Below, in pieces: positions 1-5,769 of a stretch of DNA of 5,769 bases. Made by a program: the position numbers and the translations under genes. The notes beneath the pieces were generated by a model. The model was not told the origin of the DNA. It ran no database searches and saw only the letters and a list, made by a program, of their open reading frames with translations. The first letter of the stretch is position 1, and every line of letters begins with the position of its first letter. Source of the stretch: Tannerella sp. (GTDB lineage Bacteria > Bacteroidota > Bacteroidia > Bacteroidales > Tannerellaceae); NCBI GenBank assembly GCA_031260095.1, contig JAIRKN010000008.1, forward strand, positions 1 through 5,769, read 5' to 3'.

Positions 1-3
1 CTG

Positions 4-1170
4 ATGCCGGGCAGGTTCATCTCGGCCGCAACAACCGGCCTGCATGTGACGGCACAGGCGCAACCGCTAACCCCGCAGGCTCAGATCAGTCTGCTGACAA
101 GCTCTCCCAACGATGATGACGTTTATACGGTATATGGCCATACGGCGCTTCGCGTATATGACCCCGGAATGTCGATTGATTTGGTTTTCAACTATGGGAT
201 ATTTGATTTTTCAAAACCGAATTTCATTTATCGTTTTGCCAAAGGAGAAACGGATTATCAGGTCAGGGCGTATGATTTTAAAGACTACCTTACGGATTAT
301 ACGGAGCGGGGAAGCGAAGTGTACGAGCAGGTCTTAAATCTTTTACCGGAAGAAAAAGAGGCGTTATGGCAGGCGCTTGTATTGAATGAACGACCGGAAA
401 ACCGCGTATACCGGTACAATTTCTTTTTTGACAATTGTGCGACACGGCCGGTCGTCATGATAGAAAACAGTATCCGGGGAACCATTCGATATCCGTCGCA
501 AACGGAACAACCGACGTTTCGCGAAGCCATTAACCATTGCACCCGCAATCATCCGTGGACAACGTTTGGCTGCGATTTGATTATGGGTGCACCGACAGAT
601 CAGGTAATGACCCTGAAAGAAACATTTTTTCTGCCTGAATATCTTAAGGAGGCTTTTGATAAATCGGAAATCGTCCGAAACGGCGTCGCTCAACCACTGG
701 TTCTAAAAGTGAATATTCAGGCCAAAGAAACACAAGTCAGAAAAGCCCCCCCGCCCTTTTTTGTATCGCCCCCATTTTGCTCCACGCTGTTTCTCATCCT
801 CCTATTGGCATTGACATGGAGTGAATGGCGGAAAAAAACATACGACCGTTGGTTAGACTGTCTGTTATTCTTTATCGCCGGGATAGCCGGATGCATCCTG
901 TTTTTCTTAAGTTTTATATCTATACATCCCGGTATGTTTCCGAACATTTCACTCTTGTGGCTGCATCCCTTTCATCTGATAGGCGTTATTTTGTTTTCCG
1001 TAAAAAAGTTCAATAATATGGCTTTTTGTTATCATTTTATTAACTTTGCGGTAATTTTGATTATGGCTGTGGCATGGATTTTCATTCCGCAACATTTCAA
1101 TCCGGCATTCATTCCGTTGATTATGAGCCTCTGGTTAAGATCCGGCATGACGCTGTTAAGAAGAAAATGA
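4..1170 (+). CDS. lnb: Lnb-type lipoprotein N-acyltransferase (DUF4105 domain plus five-helix membrane tail); 5' end uncertain
   Basis: Proteins of this family (DUF4105, now called the Lnb periplasmic domain) were reported to N-acylate the amino-terminal cysteine of lipoproteins in Bacteroides, replacing the unrelated Lnt of Proteobacteria. Residues about 25-235 form the periplasmic domain, with the signatures YGHTALR (His46) and YNFFFDNCATRP (Cys145). This His and Cys are the likely catalytic pair, by family conservation. A proline-rich linker (about 247-257) leads to about five hydrophobic segments near 258-273, 284-306, 314-332, 339-361 and 365-380, with a basic RRK end. Residues 1-19 end in TAQA before Gln20 and look like the tail of a signal peptide, but the hydrophobic core is weak. 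The frame is open to the first base of the window, so the ATG at 4 may be internal and the real start upstream. The stop overlaps the next gene by 4 bases. The family call is firm; activity on lipoproteins is inferred from homology. Confidence 0.82.
   Translation: MPGRFISAATTGLHVTAQAQPLTPQAQISLLTSSPNDDDVYTVYGHTALRVYDPGMSIDLVFNYGIFDFSKPNFIYRFAKGETDYQVRAYDFKDYLTDYTERGSEVYEQVLNLLPEEKEALWQALVLNERPENRVYRYNFFFDNCATRPVVMIENSIRGTIRYPSQTEQPTFREAINHCTRNHPWTTFGCDLIMGAPTDQVMTLKETFFLPEYLKEAFDKSEIVRNGVAQPLVLKVNIQAKETQVRKAPPPFFVSPPFCSTLFLILLLALTWSEWRKKTYDRWLDCLLFFIAGIAGCILFFLSFISIHPGMFPNISLLWLHPFHLIGVILFSVKKFNNMAFCYHFINFAVILIMAVAWIFIPQHFNPAFIPLIMSLWLRSGMTLLRRK
1167..1170 (+). promoter_or_regulatory. ATGA stop/start overlap, translational coupling
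   Basis: The TGA stop of the lnb-type gene (1168-1170) shares bases with the ATG (1167-1169) of the phosphatase-like gene. The purine-rich stretch just upstream (AAGAAGAAA, about 1158-1166) could help ribosome re-initiation. Such an overlap normally means both proteins are made from one mRNA in linked amounts. It also supports this start over the upstream in-frame ATG at 1074, which would overlap the preceding gene by 97 bases. An in-frame ATG at 1179 is a possible alternative start. Confidence 0.7.
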
Positions 1171-2759
1171 ACTATCGAATGAGACAATTAATAACTTCGT
1201 TGATCGCCGTATTAGTTGCCGCAAACTTGCAGGCACAACAACAACATGCACCAAAACTGGTCGTCTGCATAACGATTGACCAGTTGCGCGGCGACTATCT
1301 GGAATATTTTAAAAATTCATTCGGAGAACGCGGTTTCAAACGCTTACTGAATGAGGGTGTGGTTTATAGCCACGTACAATTTGAATTTTCAAACATTGAT
1401 CAGGCAAGCTCTTTTGCAACGCTGTTCACCGGCTCCAATCCGTGTTATCATAGCATTACCGGGATCACAAGATATGATTTCGAGAAAGAACAGGAACGTT
1501 CCTGTTTGTATGACGCCCATTATCTTGGCAATTATACGCATCAAAACTTTTCTCCCAAAAATATGTTGTCCTCCACGATTGGCGACGAACTAAAAATAGC
1601 GTCCAAAGGCGCGAGTCTGGTATATGCCATAGCGCCGGAAGCCGAATGTGCTATCATTTCGGCCGGACACGCGGCCGACGGAGCTTTCTGGTTAGATAAT
1701 TATAACGGAAAATGGGCCACCACCACTTTCTATAAAAACATTCCACAATATGTAGATAAACTGAACAACGGCACGGAATCCCTTTCTTCCAGACTTTCGT
1801 CCGTTGCATGGAGTCCCATGTTGCCAAGCGGCACTTACAGTACGCTCCCCTACATAACGGATAAAAAACAATACAACTACAAATTCAACGAAAAAGAAGT
1901 CGGATGTTATCCACGCTTTAAGACCTCTCCTTTTATAAATAAAGAAGTAGGTAAACTTGCCGCTCAATTCATCAACTCCGGCGAATTAGGCTCGCACCAG
2001 ACGCCGGACTTATTAAATGTTACATTCTACGGAGGCAATTTCCTGGATGTTCAGGACAAAACATACACCCGGGAGGTTCAGGACGTTTATTTCCAGTTAG
2101 ATAAAAACATAGAGGAGCTACTGGATGCGATAGACAAAAAAGTCGGTCTCAGCCATACACTCGTTGTCGTAACGGGAACCGGCTATTATACGGATACCGA
2201 AGCGATCCCCGACGGAGAAACTTTGATCGGAGGAACCTTTCATCCGAAGCGTTGCACTGCTTTGCTGAACATGTACCTGCGTTCGATATACGGCCAGAAA
2301 AACTGGGTCCGGGGTTACTACAATCAACAACTATTTCTGAATCGTAAAACAATCGAAGATGAAAAATTAGACCTGAATGTCATCCAAAATAAAGCGGCTG
2401 AGTTTATTGCCGAATTTAGTGGCGTACAACAAGTAACCACCGACCTGTCGCTACGTTCCGGCGACTGGAACGAAGGTAGCGCTGCACTCCGTTATGGAAC
2501 GTTTCATATCGGACGCGGCGATCTGATTATCGAACTGCAACCCGGCTGGGGCGTAGAAGATGATATTACCGGACAAAAAGTAAAGGCAAAACGTAACAAT
2601 ACGGTCATTACCCCTGTCATCTTTATAGGAAACCACCTTAAACCGAAACGTATCGAACGGACTGTTTATGCAACAGAAATAGCTCCAACCGTAACAAACG
2701 TCTTGCGCATCCGCGCGCCGAATGCATGTAGCGACCTTCCTCTATCCGAGATAAAATAA
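1167..2759 (+). CDS. Exported PafA-like alkaline phosphatase superfamily protein, probable pseudoenzyme
   Basis: The 530-residue product is nearly the length of PafA, the alkaline phosphatase of Elizabethkingia. Residues 1-23 form a signal peptide (basic MNYRMRQ, hydrophobic core, LQA then Gln24). There is no lipobox cysteine and no later membrane helix, so it should be soluble in the periplasm. Fold landmarks are kept: LVVCITIDQLRGDYL (31-45, Asp38), FTGS (87-90), SAGHAADGAFW (165-175), IDKKVG (322-327), FLNRK (390-394), TPVIFIG (482-488) and EIAPTV (504-509). Aligned to PafA recalled from memory, Asp38 is the only metal ligand left: nucleophile Thr79 is Gln79, Asp305 is Asn291, His309 is Val295, Asp352 is Thr338, His353 is Gly339, and His486 falls near Val472. 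Asn100, Lys162 and Arg164, which bind substrate, are Ile100, Glu158 and Glu160. Normal phosphatase chemistry is therefore unlikely. The open frame is intact, so a non-catalytic role is inferred, perhaps binding or scaffolding with the coupled Lnb-type protein. Confidence 0.85.
   Translation: MNYRMRQLITSLIAVLVAANLQAQQQHAPKLVVCITIDQLRGDYLEYFKNSFGERGFKRLLNEGVVYSHVQFEFSNIDQASSFATLFTGSNPCYHSITGITRYDFEKEQERSCLYDAHYLGNYTHQNFSPKNMLSSTIGDELKIASKGASLVYAIAPEAECAIISAGHAADGAFWLDNYNGKWATTTFYKNIPQYVDKLNNGTESLSSRLSSVAWSPMLPSGTYSTLPYITDKKQYNYKFNEKEVGCYPRFKTSPFINKEVGKLAAQFINSGELGSHQTPDLLNVTFYGGNFLDVQDKTYTREVQDVYFQLDKNIEELLDAIDKKVGLSHTLVVVTGTGYYTDTEAIPDGETLIGGTFHPKRCTALLNMYLRSIYGQKNWVRGYYNQQLFLNRKTIEDEKLDLNVIQNKAAEFIAEFSGVQQVTTDLSLRSGDWNEGSAALRYGTFHIGRGDLIIELQPGWGVEDDITGQKVKAKRNNTVITPVIFIGNHLKPKRIERTVYATEIAPTVTNVLRIRAPNACSDLPLSEIK
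1489..1506. repeat. Perfect 18-bp palindrome inside the phosphatase-like gene
   Basis: The bases AACAGGAACGTTCCTGTT read the same on both strands, with 9-base arms and no spacer. They encode part of the stretch EQERSCL around residues 108-114. A palindrome this long is uncommon by chance in a window of this size (about a 2% expectation for uniform base composition). It has the form of a dimeric-protein binding site, but its position deep inside a coding region makes coincidence quite possible. Confidence 0.3.
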
Positions 2760-2768
2760 AACGGATAG
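2742..2768 (+). terminator. Weak hairpin spanning the stop of the phosphatase-like gene
   Basis: CTATCCG (2742-2748) pairs perfectly with CGGATAG (2762-2768) around a 13-base A-rich loop that contains the TAA stop (2757-2759). The right arm is followed by TTCTTT, only a partial U-tract. The 7-bp stem with a large loop is weak for an intrinsic terminator. It could reduce read-through into secA or protect the upstream mRNA end, or be coincidental. Confidence 0.25.
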
Positions 2769-2824
2769 TTCTTTGCCTGTATCCACTATAATTTATAAAT
2801 AAACAACTTACAAAACATAATAAA
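2760..2824 (+). promoter_or_regulatory. AT-rich secA leader, possible weak promoter
   Basis: This 65-base gap is the only non-coding stretch of note. The part from about 2787 to 2824 is almost entirely A and T, and no Shine-Dalgarno sequence precedes the secA ATG, as is usual in Bacteroidota. A TTTG at 2772-2775 and TAATTTAT at 2789-2796 resemble parts of the Bacteroidota sigma-ABfr promoter (TTTG, about 20 bases, TAnnTTTG). The spacing here is only 13 bases and the -7 match is partial. secA may have its own start site here or be read from upstream; the sequence does not decide. Confidence 0.3.
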
Positions 2825-5769
2825 ATGGCATTTAACGACATACTGACTAAGCTGTTCGGCAACAAGTCACAACGGGATTTAAAAGAAATTACCCCTTACG
2901 TAGAGAACGTAAAAGCAGTTTATCCTTCTATAAAAGCTCTTTCTAACGATGAGCTAAGGACTAAAAGTGCGGAAATACGAAAAAAAGTACAGGATTATGT
3001 ATCCGAGGAGAAAGCTAAAATTGCATCGTTACGCGAAGGTATTGACGACAAGCCCCTTGAAGAGCGTGAATCAATCTGGGCCGAAGTTGATAAAATAGAA
3101 AAGGAGATCATGGAACGTCTTGAAGTAGTACTCGAAGAGGTACTTCCCGAAACGTTCGCCATCGTAAAAGATACGGCACGACGTCTTTCCGAAAATGAAA
3201 CCGTCGAAGTGACAGCCAATGATTTTGACCGCGACCTCGCAACCAAACATGATTTCGTTGAAATCGAAGGCGATAAAGCCATCTATTTCAACCATTGGGT
3301 AGCCGGAGGTACGGAGATTAAATGGGACATGGTACACTATGACGTTCAGTTGTTCGGAGGAGCCGTTCTTCACAAAGGCAAAATCGCCGAAATGGCAACC
3401 GGCGAAGGTAAAACGCTGGTCGCAACCCTTCCGGTTTTTCTGAACGCATTAGCCGGAAACGGGGTACATGTGGTAACGGTAAATGATTACCTGTCAAAAC
3501 GCGACTCGGAATGGATGGGGCCTATCTATATGTTCCACGGCCTTTCCGTAGACTGTATCGACAAACACAAGCCTAATTCCGATGAGCGGCGTATAGCATA
3601 TAACGCAGATATTACTTTCGGAACGAACAATGAGTTCGGTTTTGACTATCTGCGTGATAACATGGCCATCAGCCCTAAAGACCTTGTACAACGCAAACAC
3701 AACTACGCGATTGTCGATGAGGTCGACTCCGTATTGATCGACGACGCCCGTACGCCATTGATCATTTCCGGGCCGATTCCCAAAGGAGAAGATCAGCTAT
3801 TTGAAGAATACCGTCCGAATGTGGAAGTCGTAGTGAATGCACAGAAGCACTTATGTACCAAACTGCTGACAGAAGCCAAACAAAAAATGGCGAACGAAGA
3901 CAAAAAGGTTCAGGAAGAAGGAACGTTGGCGCTTTTCCGTTCATACAAAGGGCTGCCCAAAAACAAGGCGCTTATCAAATACCTGAGCGAACAGGGGATC
4001 AAGTCTGCCATGTTGAAAACCGAAGACTTCTATATGCAGGACAATATGCGTCAGATGCATGTGGTAACGGATGAACTTTATTATGTCATCGACGAAAAAA
4101 ATAATTCGATCGAACTAACGGATAAAGGCATTGATCTGCTGACAGGCAGAACAGACGACCCGCAATTTTTCGTTTTGCCGGATATTGCATCCGAATTGTC
4201 GCAGGTCGATAACCTGGATCTGTCCAAAGAAGACAAGCAAATCAAAAAGGATGAACTGCTGACAAACTATTCCGTAAAAAGCGAACGCGTACATACGGTC
4301 AACCAGTTGCTGAAAGCGTACTCCTTATTCGACCGCGACGATGAATATGTCGTGATCGACGGCCAGGTGAAAATCGTTGATGAACAAACCGGACGTATCA
4401 TGGAAGGACGCCGCTATTCCGACGGACTGCATCAGGCGATCGAAGCAAAAGAACGTGTAAAAGTAGAAGCCGCCACACAAACTTTTGCCACGATCACTTT
4501 GCAGAATTATTTCCGTATGTATCATAAACTTGCGGGTATGACAGGTACTGCCGAAACGGAAGCCGGCGAGTTCTGGAACATCTACAAACTGGATGTAGTC
4601 GTCATACCTACCAATAAACCGATCGCACGTACTGATATGAACGACCGGATCTACAAGACGAAGCGGGAGAAATACAATGCGGTGATTGAGGAAATCAGCG
4701 AACTGACTTCCAAAGGGCGTCCTGTACTGGTAGGTACCACATCCGTAGAAATTTCCGAACTGTTGAGCCGTATGCTCAATATGCGTAAGATATCCCACAA
4801 TGTATTGAATGCGAAGTTGCACCAGAAAGAGGCGGAAGTGGTTGCACAAGCCGGACAGTCGGGTATGGTTACGATTGCAACCAACATGGCCGGTCGTGGT
4901 ACGGACATTAAACTTTCGCAGGCTGTAAGAGAAGCGGGAGGACTTGCCATTATCGGCACCGAGCGTCATGACAGTCGCCGTGTAGACCGTCAGCTCCGCG
5001 GTCGTGCCGGACGTCAGGGAGACCCGGGCTCATCCGTCTTCTTTGTTTCCCTCGAAGATGACCTGATGCGACTTTTTGCGACGGAAAGGATTGCCGGAGT
5101 AATGGACCGCATGGGATTCAAGGAAGGCGATGTGTTGGAAGCGGGCATATTGAGCAAATCCGTAGAACGCGCCCAGAAAAAAGTGGAAGAAAACAACTTT
5201 GGTATCCGTAAACGCCTGCTCGAATACGATGACGTCATGAACTCGCAACGGAATGTAGTCTATACGCGCCGTCGTCATGCCCTGATGGGAGAACGTATCG
5301 GATTGGACGTGATGAATACGCTTTACGATGTATCCGCCGCCATCGCCGAACAAAATGAAGACGGTGATTACGAATCATTCAAAATGGATCTCTTTCGTAC
5401 GCTTGCCTTAGACAGTCCGATAACACCCGAAGAATTTAAAGGGATGAAAGCTGAAAAACTGACGGATCATGTATTCAACGGGGCACTTGAACTCTTCAAA
5501 CGCCACATGAACCGGATAGCGCAAATTGCTAATCCGGTTATCAAACAGGTATATGAAAATCAGGGCGCGATGTATGAGAATATCCTGATACCGGTGACAG
5601 ACGGGAAAAAAATGTACAATATCTCATGTAACCTGAAAGAAGCGTATGACACGGAATCGAAAACCATCACGAAATCCTTCCAGAAGTCAATTGTCCTTCA
5701 CATGATTGACGAATCATGGAAAGAACATCTTCGTGAAATGGATGATTTGCGCAATTCCGTGCAGAACGC
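2825..5769 (+). CDS. secA: Protein translocase ATPase SecA, 3' end cut by window edge
   Basis: SecA is the motor ATPase that drives unfolded precursor proteins through SecYEG at the inner membrane. The 981 codons present include Walker A MATGEGKT (190-197, Lys196), the conserved VNDYLSKRD (219-227), [15 protein letters not shown] (266-280), Walker B DEVDS (298-302), [20 protein letters not shown] (519-538), MTGTAETEA (572-580), [10 protein letters not shown] (685-694) and motif [13 protein letters not shown] (723-733). The helical scaffold includes [17 protein letters not shown] (788-804) and the SWKEHL segment (964-969). Relative to E. coli SecA, about 88 extra residues precede Walker A, in two blocks near 58-98 and 121-168. 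The preprotein-crosslinking region is also expanded (about 335-412), and the NBD2 loop after GRGTD is shortened; all fit Bacteroidota SecA. Bacteroides SecA is about 1100 residues, so roughly 120 are missing here, including any zinc-binding tail. ATG 2825 starts the conserved N-terminal helix ([12 protein letters not shown]). No frameshift is seen. Confidence 0.98.
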   Translation, partial: MAFNDILTKLFGNKSQRDLKEITPYVENVKAVYPSIKALSNDELRTKSAEIRKKVQDYVSEEKAKIASLREGIDDKPLEERESIWAEVDKIEKEIMERLEVVLEEVLPETFAIVKDTARRLSENETVEVTANDFDRDLATKHDFVEIEGDKAIYFNHWVAGGTEIKWDMVHYDVQLFGGAVLHKGKIAEMATGEGKTLVATLPVFLNALAGNGVHVVTVNDYLSKRDSEWMGPIYMFHGLSVDCIDKHKPNSDERRIAYNADITFGTNNEFGFDYLRDNMAISPKDLVQRKHNYAIVDEVDSVLIDDARTPLIISGPIPKGEDQLFEEYRPNVEVVVNAQKHLCTKLLTEAKQKMANEDKKVQEEGTLALFRSYKGLPKNKALIKYLSEQGIKSAMLKTEDFYMQDNMRQMHVVTDELYYVIDEKNNSIELTDKGIDLLTGRTDDPQFFVLPDIASELSQVDNLDLSKEDKQIKKDELLTNYSVKSERVHTVNQLLKAYSLFDRDDEYVVIDGQVKIVDEQTGRIMEGRRYSDGLHQAIEAKERVKVEAATQTFATITLQNYFRMYHKLAGMTGTAETEAGEFWNIYKLDVVVIPTNKPIARTDMNDRIYKTKREKYNAVIEEISELTSKGRPVLVGTTSVEISELLSRMLNMRKISHNVLNAKLHQKEAEVVAQAGQSGMVTIATNMAGRGTDIKLSQAVREAGGLAIIGTERHDSRRVDRQLRGRAGRQGDPGSSVFFVSLEDDLMRLFATERIAGVMDRMGFKEGDVLEAGILSKSVERAQKKVEENNFGIRKRLLEYDDVMNSQRNVVYTRRRHALMGERIGLDVMNTLYDVSAAIAEQNEDGDYESFKMDLFRTLALDSPITPEEFKGMKAEKLTDHVFNGALELFKRHMNRIAQIANPVIKQVYENQGAMYENILIPVTDGKKMYNISCNLKEAYDTESKTITKSFQKSIVLHMIDESWKEHLREMDDLRNSVQN

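Noticed and set aside
364..693. Minus-strand open frames of about 60-110 residues opposite the first two genes (for example 364-693 and 1692-1967)
   Set aside because: All overlap conserved plus-strand coding sequence and show no recognisable domain or independent start signals.
746..752. Seven-C run that could signal a frameshift or phase-variable tract in the Lnb-type gene
   Set aside because: The frame continues through the run into clear membrane helices expected for the family, so the gene is in frame here. Seven C is short for a switching tract and no other evidence supports one.
1074..1166. An upstream in-frame ATG that would add 31 residues to the phosphatase-like protein
   Set aside because: The extension is read inside the last membrane-helix codons of the preceding gene and would put 31 residues in front of a good signal peptide. 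The ATGA start at 1167 gives a normal exported protein.
3121..3151. Imperfect inverted repeat GAAGTA...TACTTC within secA
   Set aside because: Only six paired bases within coding sequence for a glutamate-rich helix; repeated Glu-Val codons explain it.
3853..4074. A 73-residue plus-strand frame inside secA
   Set aside because: It is an out-of-frame reading of the SecA crosslinking-domain insertion, whose own frame is continuous and conserved.
4325..4969. A 214-residue open frame on the minus strand opposite secA
   Set aside because: It lies fully antisense to strongly conserved SecA domain sequence, resembles no known protein family that I recognise, and open antisense frames are common opposite biased codon use.

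Overview
The window is chromosomal-type sequence from a member of the Bacteroidota, most likely Bacteroidales. The evidence is a SecA with the large insertions seen in Bacteroidota SecA proteins, start codons preceded by AT-rich leaders without a clear Shine-Dalgarno sequence, two putative signal peptides ending just before glutamine, and a DUF4105/Lnb-type membrane protein typical of the group. The genus cannot be decided from the sequence alone.

Three genes lie on the plus strand and fill almost the whole window. From the left end to 1170 is a membrane protein with a periplasmic DUF4105 (Lnb) domain followed by about five membrane helices. This is the type of protein reported as the lipoprotein N-acyltransferase of Bacteroides, and its true start may lie upstream of the window. 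Its stop overlaps the next start in an ATGA (1167-1170). From 1167 to 2759 is an exported alkaline-phosphatase-superfamily protein related to PafA. It has kept the fold signatures but lost the nucleophile and nearly all metal ligands, so it looks like a pseudoenzyme. After a 65-base AT-rich gap comes secA (2825 to the right edge), which runs off the window after 981 codons.

Together the genes suggest a module for protein export and lipoprotein maturation. SecA powers translocation of precursors, the Lnb-type protein would add the third acyl chain to mature lipoproteins, and the catalytically dead phosphatase-like protein, translationally coupled to Lnb, is a candidate periplasmic partner of unknown role. 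That link is inferred from gene order only.

There are no RNA genes, mobile elements, CRISPR arrays or intergenic stretches over 300 bases. The observations most worth following are the pseudoenzyme and its coupling to lnb. Smaller ones are a perfect 18-bp palindrome inside the pseudoenzyme gene and a small hairpin spanning its stop codon.
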